Positions 6,505 through 14,632 of a stretch of 21,122 bases of DNA are shown in pieces (the first letter of the stretch is position 1; each line of letters opens with the position of its first letter). The stretch is from contig JBBQBQ010000033.1 of assembly GCA_038317685.1 (NCBI GenBank), forward strand, positions 1-21,122, written 5' to 3'. Under the pieces are notes generated by a model. It was not told the origin of the DNA, searched no databases, and was given only the letters and a program-made list of their open reading frames with translations. The position numbers were made by a program, and so were the translations under genes. This DNA is from JBBQBQ01 sp038317685 (GTDB taxonomy: Bacteria > Desulfobacterota > Desulfuromonadia > Desulfuromonadales > DDH964).

Positions 6505-9500
6505 ATGAGACTGTTCTCCACCATCATCGGTCTTTTTCTGGCAACGATGCTCCTGAGCCCGGGCATCGCGGGGGCGGTGACGGTTTTGGCCTCCCCCTCC
6601 AATCCCTTGGTCGGACAATCGGTCACCGTGTCGGTGAGTGCGGCGCCCTCACCCGCCCCCTGTCCAATGTATGTCAACTTCGGTGACGGTTCGAGCACCA
6701 CTTTCATCTGTCAAACCGGCATAACCCCATTTTGCGGCGTTAATTTCAGCCATTCCTATGCTTCTCCCGGCAACTTCACGGTCTCATCCGGGTCCTCCGC
6801 CGCTGCCTGCAGCGGTTTCCCTGCAACCGCCAGCAGAATTGTCACCGTGACCGCACCCTGTACGCCGATCAGCATTGCTACCGCCAGCCTGCCGGCAGGA
6901 ACCCTGACCCAGCCGTACAGCGTCTCCCTCGTCGCCAGCGGCGGCACCGCGCCCCGCACCTGGGCGCTGACACAGCTTGACGCTAACTGGCTCCCGGCCG
7001 GCCTCACCCTGACCCCCGCCGGCCTGATCACCGGCACCCCGACCGCAACGGGAACCTGGAACATCAATTTTTCCGTCACCGACAGTTGCTCTCCATCAGC
7101 CCAAACCGCCTACAAGTGGCTCTCGCTCACCATTAATCCGCCGAGTTGCCCGGCCCTTGGGATTGCCACCGCAGCGACGCTGCCGAACGGTACCCAGTCC
7201 CAGCCATACAGTCAACAGCTTCTCCCCAGTGGCGGAGCAACCCCGGTCACCTGGTCGATTTCCCCCCTGGATGGAAACGTCCTCCCCGCCGGACTGAGTT
7301 TGACTCCCACTGGGCTGATTACAGGAACCCCGACGGCCACCGGGTCCTTCAGCGTAAACCTTACGGCTACGGACAGTTGTCCCATCGCACCCCAGTCTGC
7401 CAGCCGCTGGTTTTCGATCACCATCGTTGCCCCCCCCTGCCCGACTCTCACCATGGTCAGCGCCGCCGGCCTGCCGAACGGCACCAGCGGCCAGCTCTAC
7501 AGCCAGCAGTTGGTGGCCAGCGGGGGGAAAGCTCCGGTCAACTGGTCGCTGAGCCCGACGGCCGGGGGTGCTCTGCCTCCCGGATTGACCCTGACCCCCT
7601 CCGGCTTGATCACCGGCACCCCGGCGGCAACCGGGACCTGGAACGTCAACATCAATACCACCGACAGCTGCACGCCCCCCCAGATCGTTGGGCGGACGTT
7701 CTCGATCACCATCGTTCCAGCCCCCTGCGCACCCCTCACCCTGACGGCACCGGGGGTGGTGTCGGCACTCACCCTCGGCCAGCCCTTCAGCGCCCAGTTC
7801 ATTACCGGCGGCGGCGCACCGCCCATCACCCAGGCCCTCCTGTCCGGGAGCCTGCCGCCCGGGCTCAGCCTGACTCCCGCCGGACTCCTGGTGGGGACAC
7901 CCGCTTCCGCCGGCACCTTCCCCTTCTCGGTCCGGGCCACCGACAGCTGCGCTTCCGGCCCGCAGAACAGTGATCGGGCGTTGACCCTGACCGTTGCCGC
8001 GCCGGTCGGCGATTGTCCGCTCCTGAATATCGTCACCCCCCAACTCCCTCCCGCCACGGTCGGACAGGCCTACAGCAACCTGCTCGCCACCGCGGGTGGT
8101 CAGGGGGCGATCACCTTCAATCTTCTCTCGGGGAGCCTCCCGCCCGGGATGAGCCTCAGCCCCAGCGGCCTGATCAACGGGACGCCGGGAACCTCCGGCA
8201 CCTTCCCCATTTCCGTCCAGGCGGCCGACAGCTGCGCAACCGCCCCCAGGACCGCGACCAAGGCCTTTACCCTGAGCGTCAGCTCCGCTGCGGCGCCGGC
8301 CGCGACCTTCAACCTTGCCGTGTCGCCCCCCATGGCCAGCATCCAGCGGCGGAGTTCGGCCAACCAGCTCCTCACCTACATGGTCACGTCCAATGGGCCC
8401 ATGAGCGGCCAGCTGCAATCGACTCAGGGGGTATTCCTCGCCGGCGATCAGGAACTCGGGGTCATCGCAACGCCGATAACCATTCCGCTGAACGGAATGA
8501 CCGCCATGGCGACAGAGAGCCTGGTCATTCCCGTGGCCGTGACCCGCCGGGCCGAGGAGGCGGGATATTCCCGGATGACCTACCAGCGCCTGTTCAGCGA
8601 CGGCAGCCTCACCCTCCGGACCAGCGTGGAGATCTTCCTGGCGACCGGCGCCACGGCCGACTTCAGGATCACCCGACTGCAGCTCTCCTTCGACAACGGC
8701 CGGGCGGAAACGACGGTCAGGCGCAACCAACCGGGGCTGAAACTCATGGCCGACATCCGCTTCTCCGGTTCCGGCCTCCTCCAGGGATACTGGGAGGTCG
8801 ACGGCCGCATCCTGGCCCAGGTCAACCAGCACCTGGTGTTCGGCACCAGCGTGACCCTCTCCACCCCACAGGCGCCGGCCCTGCCGACCTTTGTCGAAGG
8901 CTCGCACCGGGTCAGGCTGGTCATCACCAATCCGGCCATCGATTTCACACTGCCGGAAGCGATCTATTTCGTGACCTCGGAAGAATCGATGGCCGGGATT
9001 CTCCCCCTGCGACTGCTCGAGCCCCAACATCTGGCCCAGGTTGCCTATGCACCCATCGATTTCTCCTGGGAGGGGGCCACCCGGGTCGTGCGCTATCTCA
9101 TTGAAATCTCTGAGCGGGAGGGCGCCTCGCCGATGGCCTCGGCCTATACTAAAAAACCCGGGTATCTCCTGCCGGGGTCGATCCTGCAGGGGAGCCTGAC
9201 CCCGGGAAAATCGTATTTCTGGAAGGTCAAAGGCTTCGATCAGGAGGGAAACCAGGTGGCTGAGAGCCCGTCGTTCCGCTTCACCTTCCACCTCCAGGAA
9301 AGCTACCGGCTCGGGCGCATCCTGCTCCTTACCGAGGGCACAGGCGATCAGGCGCCATTGTCCGCCAGGCTGCGGGACAAATACGGTCTGATCCCCCTGA
9401 GCCAGTTCGACCTGGAAACCCTCAACATTTCGATGGCCGTCTACGCCACCGAAGGAAGCGTCCCCGAACTGGTCGCCGCCCTGGCGCTTGAGCCGGGGAT

Positions 9501-10386
9501 ACTCCTCGCCCAGCCGGACTATATCTTCCGCACCCTCGACGCGACTGAGACGGAGCCCCTCGCCGAAATGCAATCGCTCCACAAACTGCTCAATATCCAG
9601 GGTCTGCACCAGCGGCTCCAGGGGAAGGGAATCCGGATAGCCGTCATCGACACCGGCATCGACTCCGGCCACCAGGACCTGAAGAACAGGCTGCTGGCCC
9701 GCCACAACCTGCTGGAAGACTCCCCCGACGTGCCGGAACTGCACGGGACCGCCGTTGCCGGAATCATCGCCGCCGAACGTAACGGCGTCGGCATCAGCGG
9801 CATTGCCCCGGGGAGCAAGATTCTCGCACTGCGCGCCTGCCGGCAACTGGCGGAGGAGTTCCCCCAGGGGGAATGCTATTCCAGCGCCATCGCCCGGGCC
9901 CTCGATATCGCCATCGCCGAGCGGGTCCAGATCACCAACATGAGCTACGGGGCGGCCCAGCCGGATCCGATCGTCAGCAGGCTCCTCGATGCCGGCCACC
10001 GACAGGGGATGCTCTTCGTCGCCCCGGTGGGGAACAATCCCCTCCAGCAGACCCCCACCTTTCCGGCCTCCCACCCGGCGGTCATCGCCGTGGCCGGAAC
10101 GGACGAGGAGGGTCGGCCCCTCCCCAACGCCGCCCTGTCCGTCCAGGCGGATGTTTCCGCGCCGGCCGAGAACATCTTCACAACCATCCCCGGGGACCGC
10201 TACAACTTCCTGAGCGGCACCTCCTTCTCCTCAGCCACCATCACCGGGCTGTTGGCTCTGGCCAGCGAACAATCGGGGCAAAAACTCGCACTCGAGCCAC
10301 TGCCGGAGTTCCATGATGACCTTTGCCAATGGCAGGAAAATCTCCTCAAGCTTTCGTTCTGCGCGGGAAAAACCGCCCGCCAGTAA
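6505..10386 (+). CDS. Secreted multidomain S8 subtilase with PKD-like and five PIG (Ig-like) repeats
   Basis: This is a 1293-residue protein. Signal peptide 1-24 (IIGLFLATMLLSPGIAGA). A PKD-like domain at about 25-117 contains VNFGDGSS...FSHSYASPGNFTV. Five putative-Ig (He_PIG) repeats start at residues 119, 215, 312, 408 and 504, each with the LPPGLxLTPxGLITGTPxATG core. Residues about 600-830 are a beta-rich region I do not recognise, 830-930 an FN3-like domain, and about 935-1010 a propeptide-like domain. The C-terminal subtilisin domain has Asp1049 (IAVIDTGID), His1080 (HGTAVAGIIAAE), oxyanion Asn1177 (VGNN) and nucleophile Ser1240 (LSGTSFSSA), so the catalytic set is complete. GGAGG at 6492-6496 precedes ATG 6505. 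Having the protease at the C-terminus, behind a long adhesive stalk, is uncommon. It is likely exported and surface-attached or secreted. Confidence 0.93.
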   Translation: MRLFSTIIGLFLATMLLSPGIAGAVTVLASPSNPLVGQSVTVSVSAAPSPAPCPMYVNFGDGSSTTFICQTGITPFCGVNFSHSYASPGNFTVSSGSSAAACSGFPATASRIVTVTAPCTPISIATASLPAGTLTQPYSVSLVASGGTAPRTWALTQLDANWLPAGLTLTPAGLITGTPTATGTWNINFSVTDSCSPSAQTAYKWLSLTINPPSCPALGIATAATLPNGTQSQPYSQQLLPSGGATPVTWSISPLDGNVLPAGLSLTPTGLITGTPTATGSFSVNLTATDSCPIAPQSASRWFSITIVAPPCPTLTMVSAAGLPNGTSGQLYSQQLVASGGKAPVNWSLSPTAGGALPPGLTLTPSGLITGTPAATGTWNVNINTTDSCTPPQIVGRTFSITIVPAPCAPLTLTAPGVVSALTLGQPFSAQFITGGGAPPITQALLSGSLPPGLSLTPAGLLVGTPASAGTFPFSVRATDSCASGPQNSDRALTLTVAAPVGDCPLLNIVTPQLPPATVGQAYSNLLATAGGQGAITFNLLSGSLPPGMSLSPSGLINGTPGTSGTFPISVQAADSCATAPRTATKAFTLSVSSAAAPAATFNLAVSPPMASIQRRSSANQLLTYMVTSNGPMSGQLQSTQGVFLAGDQELGVIATPITIPLNGMTAMATESLVIPVAVTRRAEEAGYSRMTYQRLFSDGSLTLRTSVEIFLATGATADFRITRLQLSFDNGRAETTVRRNQPGLKLMADIRFSGSGLLQGYWEVDGRILAQVNQHLVFGTSVTLSTPQAPALPTFVEGSHRVRLVITNPAIDFTLPEAIYFVTSEESMAGILPLRLLEPQHLAQVAYAPIDFSWEGATRVVRYLIEISEREGASPMASAYTKKPGYLLPGSILQGSLTPGKSYFWKVKGFDQEGNQVAESPSFRFTFHLQESYRLGRILLLTEGTGDQAPLSARLRDKYGLIPLSQFDLETLNISMAVYATEGSVPELVAALALEPGILLAQPDYIFRTLDATETEPLAEMQSLHKLLNIQGLHQRLQGKGIRIAVIDTGIDSGHQDLKNRLLARHNLLEDSPDVPELHGTAVAGIIAAERNGVGISGIAPGSKILALRACRQLAEEFPQGECYSSAIARALDIAIAERVQITNMSYGAAQPDPIVSRLLDAGHRQGMLFVAPVGNNPLQQTPTFPASHPAVIAVAGTDEEGRPLPNAALSVQADVSAPAENIFTTIPGDRYNFLSGTSFSSATITGLLALASEQSGQKLALEPLPEFHDDLCQWQENLLKLSFCAGKTARQ
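6859..8297 (+). repeat. Five tandem PIG-repeat units (about 290 bp each) within the protease gene
   Basis: The coding sequence repeats with a period of 96-97 codons; unit starts are at 6859, 7147, 7438, 7726 and 8014. Each unit opens with a Cys codon followed by a short proline-containing stretch and ends near a (T/A)-D-S-C motif. DNA identity between units is partial (the GGCACCCC-type core recurs), so the units are diverged rather than recent copies. Confidence 0.85.
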
Positions 10387-10402
10387 AAAGAATGAACCTT
10401 TT

Positions 10403-10419
10403 GGTGGGAGTGACCCACC
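10403..10419 (+). repeat. Small hairpin between the protease gene and the next gene
   Basis: GGTGGG (10403-10408) and CCCACC (10414-10419) pair around the loop AGTGA. There is no T-run after it, so it is a poor intrinsic terminator. It could instead be an mRNA processing or stability element that separates expression of the protease from the smaller downstream genes. Confidence 0.3.
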
Positions 10420-10431
10420 CATAGTCAATGA

Positions 10432-10596
10432 ACCAATGGGCAAAACTTCGGGATTCCCATAAATGGCCCTCAGGATCCGGGCAGCGCGGTTATGTTTAAT
10501 CCCCAACCCGAACCGCCCCTCAGCACGCTGGATTCCCAGAAACAAGAGAATTTTACCTGCCCTATCCTTAAACTCTCACAGCAAAGGAGAAAATCC
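10432..10596 (+). other. Open in-frame leader encoding an NPQPEPP-type peptide
   Basis: Upstream of the ATG at 10597 the same frame is open back to a TGA at 10429-10431. It reads protein-like: NFGIPINGPQDPGSAV then MFNPQPEPPLSTLD. The only ATG in it is at 10492. A MFNPQPEPP-type peptide recurs, from memory, at the ends of many unrelated bacterial proteins. It could be an N-terminal extension of the downstream gene, a small separate gene, or the remnant of one: an ATG at 10428 is in the frame one base off, so a single-base indel would give an upstream start. A stronger ribosome binding site lies at 10597, so I do not annotate it as a confident gene. Confidence 0.35.
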
Positions 10597-11241
10597 ATGA
10601 AAAAGCAGATTTGCTTCACCAGCAACATCGCCCTAACTTTGGTTGGCCTCCTATTCTTCGCCTCGGCCTCCATGGGCGGGGACGTTATCGTCGCCCCACA
10701 AAACCCCGCGAATCAAAATTACCAAAAGGCAACACCGCAATTGCTTCAGAAACCTAATCCACAATTGCACCCCTTGCAGGTGGTGCCACCTACAAAAATA
10801 ACCTCAAACATATCGTTTCTTATCCCCAACACAGGTTACCTTCCAGACCTTTACTTGGGTGTATTTTGTTCCCCCTGGTCTAAGCCAGACATTTGTACCA
10901 ATGAAAACAGCGCTTATTCTTCTCAAGTGAATATTTATATTCCTCAGAAAAATTTCACCAAAGGCAAACTTATTTTTGCTGGTTTAACAACCGATTTTGA
11001 CTGCAGAAATACTCCAACGGGAACTGATTGCACAAAATCCATAAATAATGTCATTTTGGCAACTGGAAGTGGTGATGGGAACAGGACTTGCGATATGAAC
11101 CCTGGCCCTTCTGGCCGTACTGTTAGGTTACAAAAAACAATACCATGGAAATTATATATTTCAGATAGCACTGGAAAGCCTTTTTATGACAATGGGAATT
11201 TTAGTTTTAATATTAACTTTCGTTGTGCAATGCCAAAATAG
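10597..11241 (+). CDS. Small AT-rich secreted protein of unknown function
   Basis: This 214-residue protein is not one I recognise. The start ATG 10597 follows AAAGGAG at 10584-10590 and opens a clear Sec signal peptide (MKKQICFTSN then IALTLVGLLFFASASMGG). The mature part begins with a Pro/Gln/Asn-rich linker (about 28-62), then a beta-rich domain (about 65-214) with Cys residues in FCSPWSKPDICTNE, DFDCRNTPTGTDC, RTCDMNPGP and NFRCAMPK, suggesting disulfides. Base composition becomes visibly AT-richer from about 10690 to 11350 than in either flank, which suggests separate origin or relaxed selection. It is 210 bases after the protease gene and in the same direction, so it may be a partner or substrate of the exported protease. 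An in-frame extension to 10492 is possible. Confidence 0.75.
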   Translation: MKKQICFTSNIALTLVGLLFFASASMGGDVIVAPQNPANQNYQKATPQLLQKPNPQLHPLQVVPPTKITSNISFLIPNTGYLPDLYLGVFCSPWSKPDICTNENSAYSSQVNIYIPQKNFTKGKLIFAGLTTDFDCRNTPTGTDCTKSINNVILATGSGDGNRTCDMNPGPSGRTVRLQKTIPWKLYISDSTGKPFYDNGNFSFNINFRCAMPK

Positions 11242-11348
11242 ATACATAAAAAGACAGATTATTAGTAATAATAATTTTTACCAAAAACACAAATTGGATT
11301 TTCCATGCCGGATTGATTTCATGTTGATAAATTTTTCAAGGCCCTTGT

Positions 11349-13184
11349 ATGATCATCAGAGCCGAGAATTTTAAAAACACTATTTTGGCCTTAAGTATCC
11401 TCTCTTTTATTTATCTAACTGCGAGCATGGTGAGCGCCGCAGACAGCGCCGCCGTGGCCAAGCAGATCCAGAGGAACCTCGGCACGGTGAAACGCCACAT
11501 CGTCACCCAACCGAAAAACGCTGGCACTGAACTCGCCGAGACATTTGCCCTGTTTGAAGAACTGAAAGCTGTCGATCCGGGCAATGCCGATCTGCCGCGA
11601 CTGGAAGGGGAGTTGAACAAGCTCGACGCGGACCTGGCGAAACGGCTCGGCAAGAGTGTCAAGCCGCTCGCCAAGGCGCCACCAGCCGCGGCGCCAGCAC
11701 CAACGGCGGCCAAACCGGCAGCTGCCGCCCCGGTTTCCGTTACGGCAGCCGCCGGCGACAAGCTGCCGAGCGCAGTCCAGAGCCGCATCATGAAGATCGA
11801 CCAGAGCCTCGACAAGGCAAAAAAGGCCCTGGCCAACAACTCGATTCAGCGCGCCGAACTGGAATTCAAGGCGGCGACCGGCACCTACGATGAGATCCAG
11901 GCCCGCTACCCGGACCAGGCTCCCGCCGACCACCCGGAGATGATCGCCGTTGCCGGGCGCATGGCTGGGGTCAACGCTCAGATCGAGGCGGCCGCCAGCG
12001 GCGCCGCTGCGGACCAGGCGGTCGGCACCGAAGCGGCCGCCGTCAACCAGGCCTTGGCCGATGCCTGGATCGCCAAGATGAAGCCCTTCACCACCCGGGA
12101 CAGCAACAAGTACCTCGACCCGACCGGCTGGGGGAAGGGAGATGCGGAATTCGCCAAAATCCGTCAAAGCTACGGCGAGGCCGCGGTCGTCTTTGCCGAG
12201 GACCAGAAGGTCGACTTCCCCCAGGGGAAGCCGATGGCGCTGAAGAACAGCGAGAACCGCCTGCAGTCCGTCCTCGACGACCTGCGCGAAACCTACGCCC
12301 AACAGGACACCGCCAAGGCCTCCGAGGCATGGCTCAGCCGCCTCGAACCCTATGTCACCTCCATGGGCCAGAAAACCCTCATCGTCGCCTTCACCAGCAG
12401 CGTGGAGGACATGCAGCGCCAGAAGGCGATCTTCGACGAGGCGACCAAAGCCTTTGCCGCATACCAAAAAGCCGACTTCCCCCTGGGAAAATCTCCTGAG
12501 CTACAACAGGTCGAAGGGGAACTGGCCGACCGTCTGGCGAAATTTCCGGAAACCTTGCAGCGCAGCATGAACGCCCAGTCGAGTGAAGCCGAGCAGAAGC
12601 TCGACCAGGAGATCGCCTTTCTGGAGAGCAAGCAGGAGTGGCGGAGCGATGCGAGCAAGCGCCCCTACTGCCTGAGCGACGAGCGGATCGGCGCGGCCCG
12701 GAAGCTGGTCGATACCGCCGCCGGGCTGCTGCCGGCGGGCGATCCGTCCCTGGCGCGAATACAGGAGAAGCTGGCGAAACTGGTCAAGATGAACGACGAG
12801 CGGCGCCAGGTCAACGCCGAACGGACCCGCATGGAACCCGACCGCTTCACCGGGGACGGCAAGGGGGACATCAAGGCGCAGGCAAAAAGCCTGGTCGTGG
12901 CCAAGATCAGCGGCTGCAAGGTGCTGCGCTGCACGGTGATCAGCGACGACTGGAAGGAGGAGTCGGTGCAGGAATGGACCGACACCACCCATAGCGCCGT
13001 GCGCAACCGCACCACCCGCAGCGTCACCGCCCAGGTCGCGGCGAAGAAGGCGAACGGCGAGGTGCGCCTCTACACCCTGGCCATCGCCAAGGACCGGCGC
13101 AGTGACGGAGCCTGGGGGAAACTCTACGGCAACCTCCATTCCGACCTGGGGGATTTGATGCTGGAGAAGAATGTCGATCAGTAG
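11349..13184 (+). CDS. Secreted helical (coiled-coil-like) protein with an internal duplication
   Basis: The 611-residue product has a signal peptide (ILALSILSFIYLTASMVSA, about residues 12-30). An Ala/Lys/Glu-rich helical segment (31-100), an Ala-Pro linker (about 103-135) and further helical regions follow. Two segments of about 80 residues, beginning at Trp240 (WIAKMKPF) and Trp328 (WLSRLEPY), share spaced features: W-x5-P-(F/Y)-x-T, then KVDFPQGK / KADFPLGK, then an E-x2-L helix, so the protein contains a duplicated module. The C-terminus (about 510-611) is a separate alpha/beta-looking domain with GCKVLRCTV and many charged residues. I do not recognise the family. It is likely periplasmic or secreted, and is the third exported product after the protease in the sigma-headed locus. 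The ribosome binding site (AAGG) is weak. The start of the gene is AT-rich, like the preceding gene. Confidence 0.8.
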   Translation: MIIRAENFKNTILALSILSFIYLTASMVSAADSAAVAKQIQRNLGTVKRHIVTQPKNAGTELAETFALFEELKAVDPGNADLPRLEGELNKLDADLAKRLGKSVKPLAKAPPAAAPAPTAAKPAAAAPVSVTAAAGDKLPSAVQSRIMKIDQSLDKAKKALANNSIQRAELEFKAATGTYDEIQARYPDQAPADHPEMIAVAGRMAGVNAQIEAAASGAAADQAVGTEAAAVNQALADAWIAKMKPFTTRDSNKYLDPTGWGKGDAEFAKIRQSYGEAAVVFAEDQKVDFPQGKPMALKNSENRLQSVLDDLRETYAQQDTAKASEAWLSRLEPYVTSMGQKTLIVAFTSSVEDMQRQKAIFDEATKAFAAYQKADFPLGKSPELQQVEGELADRLAKFPETLQRSMNAQSSEAEQKLDQEIAFLESKQEWRSDASKRPYCLSDERIGAARKLVDTAAGLLPAGDPSLARIQEKLAKLVKMNDERRQVNAERTRMEPDRFTGDGKGDIKAQAKSLVVAKISGCKVLRCTVISDDWKEESVQEWTDTTHSAVRNRTTRSVTAQVAAKKANGEVRLYTLAIAKDRRSDGAWGKLYGNLHSDLGDLMLEKNVDQ

Positions 13185-13239
13185 CCAACAGCCTTACCCT
13201 GCGTTCCACTTCAGGGGGTTGCACGTCAGGAGGATACTC

Positions 13240-14589
13240 ATGCTCTTATCCAGGTTCAAATTGCTCATGCTGGCCTTCGCCATGACCGTCATCGCTCTTC
13301 CCGCAACCGGACTGGCCGGCGGAAGCCTGTCGATCAGCAATGTCCGCCCGAGCGGTCCGGCCGGCCCCAGCATCGGCACCATGATGGTGATTCAGTGGGA
13401 CTCCAGCGGAATCTCGCCGCTGCCGGCCGCCGGCTCGCAGCAAAAGCTGAAGATCTGGCTCAAGCAAAACGGCTATGCCTCCTGCACGATTGCCGACAAT
13501 GTCAGCGCCCAGCTTAAATCACACTCCTGGCAAGTCGGGAATTGTCTGGGAGGAAAAGCGGCCCCTGGCTCGGGGTATCAGCTGGTGGTCGAGTTGAAGG
13601 GGACGCAGGTCAAAGGCGAATCATTGCAGCCGTTTCAAATTCAGCAGACCCCCAGATATATCAGCATCATTCCCGGCGGGGTGGTCAACGCCAGCGGGGT
13701 CCAACCGGCCCAGGGCTCGTTGCCGACAGCACAGGCGGGGCCCACGGTGGTCGTAATAAAACCGATGATCCAGTCTGTTTCACCGTCCAACGTCCTGCCC
13801 GGCACCAAGGTCACGGTGAACGGAACGTTCTTTTCCCCGACAGCCGGGGCGAAACAGCTCAAAATGATCGATCAGGCGGGGAACGCTTTTCGGCTGAACG
13901 TGCTGCGCTGGACGGACACTCTGCTCTACGCCGAGGTCCCTCCCGGAACGGGCTTAAACCGAGACGCGGTCATCACCTACGATGTCGGTCTCTGGGACAA
14001 CAGCGGAAAACTGTCCAACACCGTGCCGATAGCGGTGCAAGTCCCCTGCACGATCGCGGTGACCCCGACCAAGGGTCCGGGCGGCACCCAGGTCTCTCTG
14101 GTGGGCGACCACTTCGGCAATGAACGCTTCAAGGAACTTCTGCTGAAAAGAGGGATGCAAAAATACCCGGTGAAAATGATCAGCTGGTCGAATCAGCAGA
14201 TTATCGCCGAGTTGCCGGAAGGGATCACCAGTGGCATTTACCAGTTTTCGGTGGCAAACTCTTCAGGGCTGCAGCTATGCGGCGGCGCGACTTTTGAGGT
14301 CAATGCCCCGTTAATCAGGTCCGTTGGCCCGAATAGCGGACCCTTCCCGAAGGATGCCAAATTCGCGATCACCGGAATGGGCTTCGGCCCCGCCACAAAC
14401 GGCCGGGAGGTTAGAATCAGCAGCAACGGCCCGGTTAAAACCTATATCTGGCTGGATGACGGCATCATGGTCCAGCTTGAACGCCCCTTGACCAAAGGGA
14501 CCCACCGCGTCTCGATCTACGAAGCGGGGCGGAGGATCTCGAACGAAGTGCCGATCACCGTCACCGGGCCGGTCCCCAGAAAGCAGTAA
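13240..14589 (+). CDS. Secreted TIG/IPT-repeat protein
   Basis: This 449-residue protein starts at ATG 13240 behind AGGAGG at 13228-13233; an in-frame ATG at 13171 overlaps the previous gene and is less likely. The signal peptide is LLMLAFAMTVIALPATGLAG. An N-terminal domain (about 28-140) begins SLSISNVRPSGPAGPS and includes two Cys residues. Three TIG/IPT-like modules follow: IQSVSPSNVLPGTKVTVNG (about 178), IAVTPTKGPGGTQVSLVG (about 270) and IRSVGPNSGPFPKDAKFAI (about 365), the usual 'I-x-(S/T)-V-x-P-x-x-G' start with a G-x-x-F loop. Such folds act as adhesion or structural modules on exported proteins. It is the last co-directional gene before a region of strong hairpins, so it is a plausible end of the locus. 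The specific ligand is unknown. Confidence 0.85.
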   Translation: MLLSRFKLLMLAFAMTVIALPATGLAGGSLSISNVRPSGPAGPSIGTMMVIQWDSSGISPLPAAGSQQKLKIWLKQNGYASCTIADNVSAQLKSHSWQVGNCLGGKAAPGSGYQLVVELKGTQVKGESLQPFQIQQTPRYISIIPGGVVNASGVQPAQGSLPTAQAGPTVVVIKPMIQSVSPSNVLPGTKVTVNGTFFSPTAGAKQLKMIDQAGNAFRLNVLRWTDTLLYAEVPPGTGLNRDAVITYDVGLWDNSGKLSNTVPIAVQVPCTIAVTPTKGPGGTQVSLVGDHFGNERFKELLLKRGMQKYPVKMISWSNQQIIAELPEGITSGIYQFSVANSSGLQLCGGATFEVNAPLIRSVGPNSGPFPKDAKFAITGMGFGPATNGREVRISSNGPVKTYIWLDDGIMVQLERPLTKGTHRVSIYEAGRRISNEVPITVTGPVPRKQ

Positions 14590-14632
14590 GGCCCGGCCGA
14601 TTGTTCCGCCCCAGGTTAAAATCCGGAAAGGC

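Noticed and set aside
6859..8297. Regularly spaced repeats that could suggest a CRISPR-like or satellite array
   Set aside because: The period (about 290 bp) is protein-level, follows codons and matches PIG domains; there are no short identical repeats with unique spacers.
7096..10074. Very long open frame on the minus strand opposite the S8 protease gene
   Set aside because: It is antisense to a gene with complete catalytic motifs and clear repeats; its translation is Gly/Asp/Arg-rich with no family features. Such frames arise from GC-biased third positions.
10403..10419. Hairpin after the protease gene as an intrinsic terminator
   Set aside because: 6-bp stem without a following T-run; kept only as a possible mRNA structure.
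11258..11272. Palindrome ATTATTAGTAATAAT followed by a T-run, as a terminator after the small secreted gene
   Set aside because: The stem is entirely A-T apart from the central base and would be too weak; it more likely reflects the AT-rich stretch.
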